From Rhabditoides inermis (lineage: Eukaryota > Nematoda > Chromadorea > Rhabditida > Rhabditidae): DNA of 64,000 nt. The DNA is taken from contig CAWZYM010000367.1 of the NCBI GenBank assembly GCA_963966185.1, forward strand, positions 811,501 through 875,500. Direction: 5' to 3'. This document shows positions 49,101-61,617 of the stretch, one piece after another. A model generated the notes under the pieces. That model worked only from the letters and a program-made list of their open reading frames with translations, searched no databases and was not told where the DNA came from. Position 1 is the first letter of the stretch; every line of letters begins with the position of its first letter. A program made the position numbers and the translations under genes.

Positions 49101-49790
49101 AATCGCTCTTTTAAAGTTATGTGCGGCTCAAAATTTTCTGAATCTTTCGCATGCCCTTCCGGCGTTCCTCAAGGGAGCGTCTTAGGGCCTCTTTTGTTCG
49201 TAATCTTCATTAATGACTTACCATCGAAGATATCCTCGGAGGTAGTACTCTATGCAGACGACGCAAAATTCTTTCGTACGATCAGGGAGCCTATGATCGA
49301 CTTTCATGAGTTGAAGGTGGACATGGTACACTTCTCGTCCTGGTCACATGACTGGGAGATGGAAGTGTCTGTGCCCAAGAGTCGTCACCTGTCCTTGTTC
49401 AGCGCCCACGACTGTCCACTGAGACTGGATGGCGTGAGACTGGAGCAGGTTGAGGACTCTATCCCCGATCTTGGCATTCTTATGACGCCAAATCTTGACT
49501 TTCGCAGCCACATTGATGTCAAAGTCGGTCGCGCAACTGCAACTGCGTGCGCAATTGCGCGCGCTGTCGCTTATCCAAATATCTCTACTTATGCGTCTTT
49601 ATTCAGTACATACGTCCGTCCAATCTTGGAATACGGCTCTATCATCTGGTCTCCTCACACCTTAGAGCAGATCAACAAAATTGAGTCTGTCCTACGAAAC
49701 TTCACTCGAATCACTCTTCACAAACTTGGCTATAATTCTTTCAGTATTCCCTATCTAGATCGCCTCGCTATGTTTGGTATGAACTCACTT
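46157..49790 (+). mobile_element. CR1/jockey-type LINE, copy 3 (best preserved, 3'-truncated)
   Basis: It has the same 5' junction (GATAGT then AATTGGTAATTGAT) and the same 3' junction (GAACTCACTT then GGGCACTTGG) as copy 2. It is one base shorter because the ORF2 A run is six long. It differs from copies 1 and 2 by a few substitutions, for example TTGATTTTG for TTGATCTTG in the leader. Confidence 0.92.
46309..47320 (+). pseudogene. LINE ORF1, copy 3
   Basis: ATG at 46309. It has the same two-part frame, broken at the seven-G run 46775-46781. Asn-to-Pro in the GLRE-TG motif and Ser-to-Pro in HKRMF-SH distinguish it from copies 1 and 2; the second change is shared with copy 4. The second half reads to 47320. 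Confidence 0.75.
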
Positions 49791-49808
49791 GGGCACTTGG
49801 TACTATAA
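47263..49808 (+). pseudogene. LINE ORF2, copy 3: endonuclease-RT with one frameshift
   Basis: Without the extra A, the frame runs 603 codons to 49074 through the whole endonuclease (Asn25, Glu52, Asp155/Asn157, Ser220-Asp221-His222) and the RT N-terminus (HKKGRRDVVENHRPISL, PRQFGFLPSKSTVAQ). The break near 48945-48965 is shared by all four copies; the catalytic RT then continues from about 48933 in another frame with GVPQGSVLGP and YADD to the satellite-derived TAA 49806-49808. One indel separates this copy from an open RT, but the C-terminus is missing. Confidence 0.88.
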
Positions 49809-52800
49809 GTTTCCATAGGAACTAGTTACGGCATGCTCGTCTCACTTTCAAATATATATTGTGCTCCGCCAAAGGCAGAGCGTTCCAAAATTTGATTCAC
49901 CACATCACAAGATGAGCGAAACTTTGATAATACCTCAAACTTGGGTAATTAAACCGATGCTGATGTGGTAGAATTCTGAATATGCCCCCGAGGCAACAAA
50001 ATAAAAACGGGTTTACGGCAATCAGGCCCATTAAGGTGACGTGTACGGTGTATTTTGTGATAGTGGTGTAAATAGCTATGTGTACGGGTGGTGTATGTTA
50101 TGGGGGCACTTGGTACTATAAGGTTTCATAAGAACTAGTTACGGCATGCTCGCATCACTTTCAAATAAATATTGTGCTCCGCCAAAGGCAGAGCGTTCCA
50201 AAATTTGATTCACCACATCACAAGATGAGCGAAACTTTGATAATACCTCAAATTTGGGTAATTAAACCGATGCTGATTTGGTAGAATTCTGAATATGCCC
50301 CCGAGGCAACAAAATAAAAACGGGTTTACGGCATTCAGGCCCATTAAGGTGACGTGTATGGTGTATTTTGTGATAGTGGTGTAAATAGATATGTGTATGG
50401 GTGGTGTATATGGGGGCACTTGGTACTATAAGTTTCCATAAGAACTAGTTACGGCATGCTCGCATCACTTTCAAATATATATTGTGCTCCGCCAAAGGCA
50501 GAGCGTTCCAAAATTTGATTCACCACATCACAAGATGAGCGAAACTTTGATAATACCTCAAACTTGGGTAATTTAACCGATGCTGATTTGGTAGAATTCT
50601 GAATATGCCCCCGAGGCAACAAAATAAAAACGGGTTTACGGCATTCAGGCCCATTAAGGTGACGTGTATGGTGTATTTTGTGATAGTGGTGTAAATAGCT
50701 ATGTGTATGGGTGGTGTGTATGGGGGCACTTGGTACTATAAGTTTCCATAAGAACTAGTTACGGCATGCTCGCCTCACTTTCAAATAATTATTGTGCTCC
50801 GCCAAAGGCAGAGCGTTCCAAAATTTGATTCACCACATCACAAGATGAGCGAAACTTTGATAATACCTCAAACTTGGGTAATTAAACCGATGCTGATTTG
50901 GTAGAATTCTGAATATGCCCCCGAGGCAACAAAATAAAAACGGGTTTACGGCATTCAGGCCCATTAAGGTGACGTGTATGGTGTATTTTGTGATAGTTGT
51001 GTAAATAGCTATGTGTACGGGTGGTGTATGTTATGGGGGCACTTGGTACTATAAGGTTTCATAAGAACTAGTTACGGCATGCTCGCATCACTTTCAAATA
51101 AATATTGTGCTCCGCCAAAGGCAGAGCGTTCCAAAATTTGATTCACCACATCACAAGATGAGCGAAACTTTGATAATACCTCAAATTTGGGTAATTAAAC
51201 CGATGCTGATGTGGTAGAATTCTGAATATGTCCCCGAGGCAACAAAATAGAAACGGGTTTACGGCATTCAGGCCCATTAAGGTGACGTGTATGGTGTTTT
51301 TTTGTGATAGTGGTGTAAATAGCTATGTGTATGGGTGGTGTATATGGGGCACTTGGTACTATAAGTTTCCATAAGAACTAGTTACGGCATGCTCGTCTCA
51401 CTTTCAAATATATATTGTGCTCCGCCAAAGGCAGAGCGTTCCAAAATTTGATTCACCACATCACAAGATGAGCGAAACTTTGATAATACCTCAAACTTGG
51501 GTAATTAAACCGATGCTGATGTGGTAGAATTCTGAATATGCCCCCGAGGCAACAAAATAAAAACGGGTTTACGGCAATCAGGCCCATTAAGGTGACGTGT
51601 ACGGTGTATTTTGTGATAGTGGTGTAAATAGCTATGTGTACGGGTGGTGTATGTTATGGGGGCACTTGGTACTATAAGTTTCCATAAGAACTAGTTACCG
51701 CATATTCGCATCACTTTCAAATATATATTTTGCTCCGCCAAAGGCAGAGCGTTCCAAAATTTGATTCACCACATTACAAGATGAGCGAAACTTTGATAAT
51801 ACCTCAAACTTGGGTAATTAAACCGATGCTGATGTGGTAGAATTCTGAATATGCCCCCGAGGCAACAAAATAAAAACGGGTTTACGGCATTCAGGCCCAT
51901 TAAGGTGACGTGTATGGTGTATTTTGTGATAGTCGTGTAAATAGCTATGTGTGCGGGTGGTGTATGTTATGGGGGCACTTGGTACTATAAGTTTCCATAA
52001 GAACTAGTTACGGCATGCTCGCATCACTTTCATATATATATATTGTGCTCCGCCAAAGGCAGAGCGTTCCAAAATTTGATTCACCACATCACAAGATGAG
52101 CGAAACTTTGATAATACCTCAAACTTGGGTAATTAAACCGATGCTGATTTGGTAGAATTCTGAATATGCCCCCGAGGCAACAAAATAAAAACGGGTTTAC
52201 GGCATTCAGGCCCATTAAGGTGACGTGTATGGTGTATTTTGTGATAGTCGTGTAAATAGCTATGTGTGCGGGTGGTGTATGTTATGGGGGCACTTGGTAC
52301 TATAAGTTTCCATAAGAACTAGTTACGGCATGCTCGCATCACTTTCATATATATATATTGTGCTCCGCCAAAGGCAGAGCGTTCCAAAATTTGATTCACC
52401 ACATCACAAGATGAGCGAAACTTTGATAATACCTCAAACTTGGGTAATTAAACCGATGCTGATTTGGTAGAATTCTGAATATGCCCCCGAGGCAACAAAA
52501 TAAAAACGGGTTTACGGCATTCAGGCCCATTAAGGTGACGTGTATGGTGTATTTTGTGATAGTGGTGTAAATAGCTATGTGTATGGGTGGTGTATATGGG
52601 GGCACTTGGTACTATAAGTTTCCATAAGAACTAGTTACGGCATGCTCGCATCACTTTCAAATATATATTGTGCTCCGCCAAAGGCAGAGCGTTCCAAAAT
52701 TTGATTCACCACATCACAAGATGAGCGAAACTTTGATAATACCTCAAACTTGGGTAATTTAACCGATGCTGATTTGGTAGAATTCTGAATATGCCCCCGA

Positions 52801-55800
52801 GGCAACAAAATAAAAACGGGTTTACGGCATTCAGGCCCATTAAGGTGACGTGTATGGTGTATTTTGTGATAGTGGTGTAAATAGCTATGTGTATGGGTGG
52901 TGTGTATGGGGGCACTTGGTACTATAAGTTTCCATAAGAACTAGTTACGGCATGCTCGCCTCCCTTTCAAATAATTATTGTGCTCCGCCAAAGGCAGAGC
53001 GTTCCAAAATTTGATTCACCACATCACAAGATGAGCGAAACTTTGATAATACCTCAAACTTGGGTAATTAAACCGATGCTGATTTGGTAGAATTCTGAAT
53101 ATGCCCCCGAGGCAACAAAATAAAAACGGGTTTACGGCATTCAGGCCCATTAAGGTGACGTGTATGGTGTATTTTGTGATAGTTGTGTAAATAGCTATGT
53201 GTACGGGTGGTGTATGTTATGGGGGCACTTGGTACTATAAGGTTTCATAAGAACTAGTTACGGCATGCTCGCATCACTTTCAAATAAATATTGTGCTCCG
53301 CCAAAGGCAGAGCGTTCCAAAATTTGATTCACCACATCACAAGATGAGCGAAACTTTGATAATACCTCAAATTTGGGTAATTAAACCGATGCTGATGTGG
53401 TAGAATTCTGAATATGTCCCCGAGGCAACAAAATAAAAACGGGTTTACGGCATTCAGACCCATTAAGGTGACGTGTATGGTGTATTTTGTGATAGTCGTG
53501 TAAATAGCTATGTGTGCGGGTGGTGTATGTTATGGGGGCACTTGGTACTATAAGTTTCCATAAGAACTAGTTACGGCATGCTCGCATCACTTTCATATAT
53601 ATATATTGTGCTCCGCCAAAGGCAGAGCGTTCCAAAATTTGATTCACCACATCACAAGATGAGCGAAACTTTGATAATACCTCAAATTTGGGTAATTAAA
53701 CCGATGCTGATGTGGTAGAATTCTGAATATGTCCCCGAGGCAACAAAATAAAAACGGGTTTACGGCATTCAGGCCCATTAAGGTGACGTGTATGGTGTTT
53801 TTTTTGTGATAGTGGTGTAAATAGCTATGTGTATGGGTGGTGTATATGGGGCACTTGGTACTATAAGTTTCCATAAGAACTAGTTACGGCATGCTCGCCT
53901 CACTTTCAAATATATATTGTGCTCCGCCAAAGGCAGAGCGTTCCAAAATTTGATTCACCACATCACAAGATGAGCGAAACTTTGATAATACCTCAAACTT
54001 GGGTAATTTAACCGATGCTGATTTGGTAGAATTCTGAATATGCCCCCGAGGCAACAAAATAAAAACGGGTTTACGGCATTCAGGCCCATTAAGGTGACGT
54101 GTATGGTGTATTTTGTGATAGTGGTGTAAATAGCTATGTGTATGGGTGGTGTGTATGGGGGCACTTGGTACTATAAGTTTCCATAAGAACTAGTTACGGC
54201 ATGCTCGCCTCCCTTTCAAATAATTATTGTGCTCCGCCAAAGGCAGAGCGTTCCAAAATTTGATTCACCACATCACAAGATGAGCGAAACTTTGATAATA
54301 CCTCAAACTTGGGTAATTAAACCGATGCTGATTTGGTAGAATTCTGAATATGCCCCCGAGGCAACAAAATAAAAACGGGTTTACGGCATTCAGGCCCATT
54401 AAGGTGACGTGTATGGTGTATTTTGTGATAGTTGTGTAAATAGCTATGTGTACGGGTGGTGTATGTTATGGGGGCACTTGGTACTATAAGGTTTCATAAG
54501 AACTAGTTACGGCATGCTCGCATCACTTTCAAATAAATATTGTGCTCCGCCAAAGGCAGAGCGTTCCAAAATTTGATTCACCACATCACAAGATGAGCGA
54601 AACTTTGATAATACCTCAAATTTGGGTAATTAAACCGATGCTGATGTGGTAGAATTCTGAATATGTCCCCGAGGCAACAAAATAAAAACGGGTTTACGGC
54701 ATTCAGACCCATTAAGGTGACGTGTATGGTGTATTTTGTGATAGTCGTGTAAATAGCTATGTGTGCGGGTGGTGTATGTTATGGGGGCACTTGGTACTAT
54801 AAGTTTCCATAAGAACTAGTTACGGCATGCTCGCATCACTTTCATATATATATATTGTGCTCCGCCAAAGGCAGAGCGTTCCAAAATTTGATTCACCACA
54901 TCACAAGATGAGCGAAACTTTGATAATACCTCAAATTTGGGTAATTAAACCGATGCTGATGTGGTAGAATTCTGAATATGTCCCCGAGGCAACAAAATAA
55001 AAACGGGTTTACGGCATTCAGGCCCATTAAGGTGACGTGTATGGTGTTTTTTTTGTGATAGTGGTGTAAATAGCTATGTGTATGGGTGGTGTATATGGGG
55101 CACTTGGTACTATAAGTTTCCATAAGAACTAGTTACGGCATGCTCGCCTCACTTTCAAATATATATTGTGCTCCGCCAAAGGCAGAGCGTTCCAAAATTT
55201 GATTCACCACATCACAAGATGAGCGAAACTTTGATAATACCTCAAACTTGGGTAATTAAACCGATGCTGATGTGGTAGAATTCTGAATATGCCCCCGAGG
55301 CAACAAAATAAAAACGGGTTTACGGTAATCAGGCCCATTAAGGTGACGTGTACGGTGTATTTTGTGATAGTGGTGTAAATAGCTATGTGTACGGGTGGTG
55401 TATGTTATGGGGGCACTTGGTACTATAAGTTTCCATAAGAACTAGTTACGGCATATTCGCATCACTTTCAAATATATATTTTGCTCCGCCAAAGGCAGAG
55501 CGTTCCAAAATTTGATTCACCACATTACAAGATGAGCGAAACTTTGATAATACCTCAAACTTGGGTAATTAAACCGATGCTGATGTGGTAGAATTCTGAA
55601 TGTGCCCCCGAGGCAACAAAATAAAAACGGGTTTACAGCATTCAGGCCCATTAAGGTGACGTGTATGGTGTATTTTGTGATAGTGGTGTAAATAGCTATG
55701 TGTACGGGTGGTGTATGTTATGGGGGCACTTGGTACTATAAGTTTCCATAAGAACTAGTTACCGCATATTCGCATCACTTTCAAATATATATTTTGCTCC

Positions 55801-58429
55801 GCCAAAGGCAGAGCGTTCCAAAATTTGATTCACCACATTACAAGATGAGCGAAACTTTGATAATACCTCAAACTTGGGTAATTAAACCGATGCTGATTTG
55901 GTAGAATTCTGAATATGCCCCCGAGGCAACAAAATAAAAACGGGTTTACGGCATTCAGGCCCATTAAGGTGACGTGTATGGTGTATTTTGTGATAGTTGT
56001 GTAAATAGCTATGTGTACGGGTGGTGTATGTTATGGGGGCACTTGGTACTATAAGGTTTCATAAGAACTAGTTACGGCATGCTCGCATCACTTTCAAATA
56101 AATATTGTGCTCCGCCAAAGGCAGAGCGTTCCAAAATTTGATTCACCACATCACAAGATGAGCGAAACTTTGATAATACCTCAAATTTGGGTAATTAAAC
56201 CGATGCTGATGTGGTAGAATTCTGAATATGTCCCCGAGGCAACAAAATAAAAACGGGTTTACGGCATTCAGACCCATTAAGGTGACGTGTATGGTGTATT
56301 TTGTGATAGTCGTGTAAATAGCTATGTGTGCGGGTGGTGTATGTTATGGGGGCACTTGGTACTATAAGTTTCCATAAGAACTAGTTACGGCATGCTCGCA
56401 TCACTTTCATATATATATATTGTGCTCCGCCAAAGGCAGAGCGTTCCAAAATTTGATTCACCACATCACAAGATGAGCGAAACTTTGATAATACCTCAAA
56501 TTTGGGTAATTAAACCGATGCTGATGTGGTAGAATTCTGAATATGTCCCCGAGGCAACAAAATAAAAACGGGTTTACGGCATTCAGGCCCATTAAGGTGA
56601 CGTGTATGGTGTTTTTTTTGTGATAGTGGTGTAAATAGCTATGTGTATGGGTGGTGTATATGGGGCACTTGGTACTATAAGTTTCCATAAGAACTAGTTA
56701 CGGCATGCTCGCCTCACTTTCAAATATATATTGTGCTCCGCCAAAGGCAGAGCGTTCCAAAATTTGATTCACCACATCACAAGATGAGCGAAACTTTGAT
56801 AATACCTCAAACTTGGGTAATTAAACCGATGCTGATGTGGTAGAATTCTGAATATGCCCCCGAGGCAACAAAATAAAAACGGGTTTACGGTAATCAGGCC
56901 CATTAAGGTGACGTGTACGGTGTATTTTGTGATAGTGGTGTAAACAGCTATGTGTACGGGTGGTGTATGTTATGGGGGCACTTGGTACTATAAGTTTCCA
57001 TAAGAACTAGTTACGGCATATTCGCATCACTTTCAAATATATATTTTGCTCCGCCAAAGGCAGAGCGTTCCAAAATTTGATTCACCACATTACAAGATGA
57101 GCGAAACTTTGATAATACCTCAAACTTGGGTAATTAAACCGATGCTGATGTGGTAGAATTCTGAATGTGCCCCCGAGGCAACAAAATAAAAACGGGTTTA
57201 CAGCATTCAGGCCCATTAAGGTGACGTGTATGGTGTATTTTGTGATAGTGGTGTAAATAGCTATGTGTACGGGTGGTGTATGTTATGGGGGCACTTGGTA
57301 CTATAAGTTTCCATAAGAACTAGTTACCGCATATTCGCATCACTTTCAAATATATATTTTGCTCCGCCAAAGGCAGAGCGTTCCAAAATTTGATTCACCA
57401 CATTACAAGATGAGCGAAACTTTGATAATACCTCAAACTTGGGTAATTAAACCGATGCTGATGTGGTAGAATTCTGAATATGCCCCCGAGGCAACAAAAT
57501 AAAAACGGGTTTACGGCATTCAGGCCCATTAAGGTGACGTGTATGGTGTATTTTGTGATAGTCGTGTAAATAGCTATGTGTGCGGGTGGTGTATGTTATG
57601 GGGGCACTTGGTACTATAAGTTTCCATAAGAACTAGTTACGGCATGCTCGCATCACTTTCATATATATATATTGTGCTCCGCCAAAGGCAGAGCGTTCCA
57701 AAATTTGATTCACCACATCACAAGATGAGCGAAACTTTGATAATACCTCAAACTTGGGTAATTTAACCGATGCTGATTTGGTAGAATTCTGAATATGCCC
57801 CCGAGGCAACAAAATAAAAACGGGTTTACGGCATTCAGGCCCATTAAGGTGACGTGTATGGTGTATTTTGTGATAGTGGTGTAAATAGCTATGTGTATGG
57901 GTGGTGTGTATGGGGGCACTTGGTACTATAAGTTTCCATAAGAACTAGTTACGGCATGCTCGCCTCACTTTCAAATAATTATTGTGCTCCGCCAAAGGCA
58001 GAGCGTTCCAAAATTTGATTCACCACATCACAAGATGAGCGAAACTTTGATAATACCTCAAACTTGGGTAATTAAACCGATGCTGATTTGGTAGAATTCT
58101 GAATATGCCCCCGAGGCAACAAAATAAAAACGGGTTTACGGCATTCAGGCCCATTAAGGTGACGTGTATGGTGTATTTTGTGATAGTTGTGTAAATAGCT
58201 ATGTGTACGGGTGGTGTATGTTATGGGGGCACTTGGTACTATAAGGTTTCATAAGAACTAGTTACGGCATGCTCGCATCACTTTCAAATAAATATTGTGC
58301 TCCGCCAAAGGCAGAGCGTTCCAAAATTTGATTCACCACATCACAAGATGAGCGAAACTTTGATAATACCTCAAATTTGGGTAATTAAACCGATGCTGAT
58401 GTGGTAGAATTCTGAATATGTCCCTGAGG
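49791..58429 (+). repeat. ~311-bp satellite array, block 5 (about 28 monomers) with higher-order repeats
   Basis: The first part matches the block after LINE copy 2 at offset 14204. Further on, multi-monomer repeats are evident: a 4-monomer unit (1249 bp; for example 52706 and 53955) and a 5-monomer unit (1565 bp; for example 54893 and 56458), sharing diagnostic variants such as the GTGTTTTTTTTGTGATAG monomer at about 53795, 55044 and 56609. The block ends in a monomer cut at GAGGCA, joined to LINE copy 4. Confidence 0.95.
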
Positions 58430-59133
58430 CAGCCACACGGCCAAGCACTTTGTCGCGCAGTTCAATCACCACAAGCGCATGTTTCCCTCGCATTTTGGTG
58501 ATATGTCGGCGAGGATGGGCTACAACCCGTCCGAGCTGGCAGCGCACAACAACATGCTAGGCGAGCGTACCAAGGCTTGGAAGCAGCGGGGGGGTTGCGC
58601 ACAGCAGCCCCTCCGCTCCCCAGGCCAAGGGGCGCGATGACCCGGAACCAATGTTTATTTCCCCGTCCTTCTCTACCCTCCCGGAGGAGCAGGTGGTGAA
58701 GCCCGCGTATGACTCGGGCGGCGGTAAGACGGCCTCCATTGTTGTTCCGATGGAGGTCACCTCTTCTGCCGTTGTGGAGACGCACGCGGTCCTCAACCCC
58801 ACCACTCCGGTGGCTGGGGCGCAGCTGGATGCGGCCGCCACTCCTAGGATGAGTAAGAGCCAGAGGAAGAAGGAGAAGGAACGGGCCAAAAAGCGCCTCG
58901 CTGAGTCGGCCCAGCAGCCTCCTTCAATGCCGAAGCAGCTGCGGTCCCGTAGCGGGAACCGCACGACCTCTATTCCCATTCCCACTACCATTGAACAGAC
59001 ACTTCCTCCCGCTCTCGATTCTAGGCTGACTGCAACTCCCGCGCGATCGCCTGCGACGGTCGGACAGCAGCAGACGTGCCCCCCGACCTCTTCCTGCCCC
59101 CCTCGGACGTTGGCAGCGGAGGCGCCCGCGTGA
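58430..59133 (+). pseudogene. LINE ORF1, copy 4 (5'-truncated)
   Basis: Only the end of the RRM-like region and the Lys-rich C-terminal half remain. The seven-G run at 58588-58594 breaks the frame as in the other copies. It shares the Pro codon in HKRMFPSH with copy 3, placing these two closer to each other. Confidence 0.72.
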
Positions 59134-61599
59134 AGTTCTATCTAGCGAATTGCCGCTCTCTCACTAAGAAATTGAACGAATTACACTCTCTTCTATATAG
59201 CTTTGAGCATGACATTGTTGCTTTTTGCGAATCCTGGCTCTCGCCAAATTTTCCTAATGGTCTCCTTGATCCCCGCGGTGCTTATCATATTGTTCGACGA
59301 GATCGGCCCTCACGGGCCGGTGGAGTCATCATTTTCATCCAAAAGAATATTGCCATTCTTGAGATTCCATTATCCAATGATTCTGAATGTGTTTGTATTG
59401 ACATTCTCACACCCATTGTATATCGTGTATTTCTGTTGTACCGGCCACCTTCCACCCCTGCCGAGCCCACTCGCTCAATTCTATCTGATCTCTCCTCTCT
59501 CATATCTGCCTCTGCTATGCCTGTAGTTGTTCTGGGTGATCTTAACTTTCAATTGTACCCGGGTCAGACCGCGGGTAGCGGACTGGTAAGTGATTTCTTT
59601 GAGTTCTGTAACAACGCTGGCTTGTACAATCTTGTACAACAGCCAACGCGCGGAAAGTACGTTCTTGATGTCGCCCTCGTCGATTCCCCACCAGCGTTTT
59701 CGGAAGTCGAGGTGGTCCGCCCATTCTCCTCCTCTGACCACGCCGCCGTCACTTTCTCCCTTCTCTCCGACGTAGCTGCTTCCGACGAGACCCAACAAGA
59801 CTTCTCGCGCGACTTCACGAAGGCCGACTATTCCAAACTGGACTTCATTCTAGCTAATTATGATTGGAGTTGTGTGTTTTCCGATACTTCTTGCATCGAT
59901 ACTGTTTATAATAAATTTATATCTGTTTTGAATGATATAATTCAGACTCATGTTCCTCTCAAGCGACGACCGACTGACAGACCCGCGCCCGCTCATCTCC
60001 TGCGAGCCCGTCGGCGAGTAGACGAGGCGTGGGAGGCGCGCGAGCTGACCTCCGACGGCTTCGCTCGCTTTGTCGCCGCCAGGAGAGACTATACCAGCAG
60101 GTGCGCCAAGTTTGCCGCTTACACCGAACGCAAAATTATCGACTCGCGCGATTCGCGCAGGTTCTTTGGCTACATCAATCGTAGACTGAACAACAACTCG
60201 CGCGGCATCAGTGCTCTCACTATGCCTGATGGCACGCGCACCTCCGACCCCGCAATCATCTCGCGCTCACTTGCCTCTTACTTTGCAAGCGTCTATAACA
60301 AGCCAAACAACAACCCTCTTCCTCCGCTAACAGCTGCTGACGCCCCACCCTTGTCTGATTTCCTTTCGGACGGATATGCGGTGTTCCAGGCGATTGGCAA
60401 ACTGAAGAGCAAGCTTTCGCTCACGCCCGAACGCATTCCTGCCTACTTTATCAAAAAACTAGCTTTGTCGTTGTCTGAACCTCTTGCGCGCTTGTTCAAC
60501 CTGTCGCTCATCTCTGGATCTGTGCCAGAAATGTGGCGCGTTGCTCTCGTATTGCCGCTGCACAAGAAGGGAGGGACGTTGTTGAAAATCACCGACCAAT
60601 CTCACTAGTCTCTTCATTTTGCAAGATCCTTGAAATTATTATCAAGGACAAAATTCTCTCCCACCTTTTGCTCTCCGGTTTGATATACCCGCGTCAATTC
60701 GGGTTTCTACCGTCCAAATCAACTGTCGCACAACTTTTGTTGTGCGTTTCGAAATGGCTCGATGGTTTGTCGAAGGCTTTCAAACTGACGTTGTTTATAT
60801 TGATTTTTGCAAGGCTTTTGACAAGGTGTCTCACCGTCTTCTTTTGCACAAACTCTCCGGTTACGGTATCGGAAACGGTCTAATCAATTGGCTCGGCAGC
60901 TATCTCTCTAATCGCTCTTTTAAAGTTATGTGCGGCTCAAAATTTTCTGAATCTTTCGCATGCCCTTCCGGCGTTCCTCAAGGGAGCGTCTTAGGGCCTC
61001 TTTTGTTCGTAATCTTCATTAATGACTTACCATCGAAGATATCCTCGGAGGTAGTACTCTATGCAGACGACGCAAAATTCTTTCGTACGATCAGGGAGCC
61101 TATGATCGACTTTCATGAGTTGAAGGTGGACATGGTACACTTCTCGTCCTGGTCACATGACTGGGAGATGGAAGTGTCTGTGCCCAAGAGTCGTCACCTG
61201 TCCTTGTTCAGCGCCCACGACTGTCCACTGAGACTGGATGGCGTGAGACTGGAGCAGGTTGAGGACTCTATCCCCGATCTTGGCATTCTTATGACGCCAA
61301 ATCTTGACTTTCGCAGCCACATTGATGTCAAAGTCGGTCGCGCAACTGCAACTGCGTGCGCAATTGCGCGCGCTGTCGCTTATCCAAATATCTCTACTTA
61401 TGCGTCTTTATTCAGTACATACGTCCGTCCAATCTTGGAATACGGCTCTATCATCTGGTCTCCTCACACCTTAGAGCAGATCAACAAAATTGAGTCTGTC
61501 CTACGAAACTTCACTCGAATCACTCTTCACAAACTTGGCTATAATTCTTTCAGTATTCCCTATCTAGATCGCCTCGCTATGTTTGGTATGAACTCACTT
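58430..61599 (+). mobile_element. CR1/jockey-type LINE, copy 4 (5'- and 3'-truncated)
   Basis: It starts inside ORF1 at the equivalent of 46617, so about 460 bases of the 5' end are missing. The junction GAGGCA/GCCACACGG has a 2-base CA overlap between satellite and LINE. The 3' junction is identical to copies 2 and 3. The satellite phase at the 5' side differs from the other copies, so this is a deletion fusion and not a separate insertion. Confidence 0.92.
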
Positions 61600-61617
61600 G
61601 GGCACTTGGTACTATAA
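59076..61617 (+). pseudogene. LINE ORF2, copy 4: endonuclease-RT with two frame breaks
   Basis: The endonuclease is complete. The A run is six, as in copy 3, but four bases (TCGG) are missing after AAGAAGGG at about 60570, ending the first frame at 60608. The RT frame resumes, carries the shared break near 60754-60774, and then reads through GVPQGSVLGP and YADD to the satellite-derived TAA 61615-61617. Private changes include Lys-to-Gln (DETQQDF), Ser-to-Phe (SDGFARF) and Leu-to-Ser (DFLSDGY). Confidence 0.87.
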
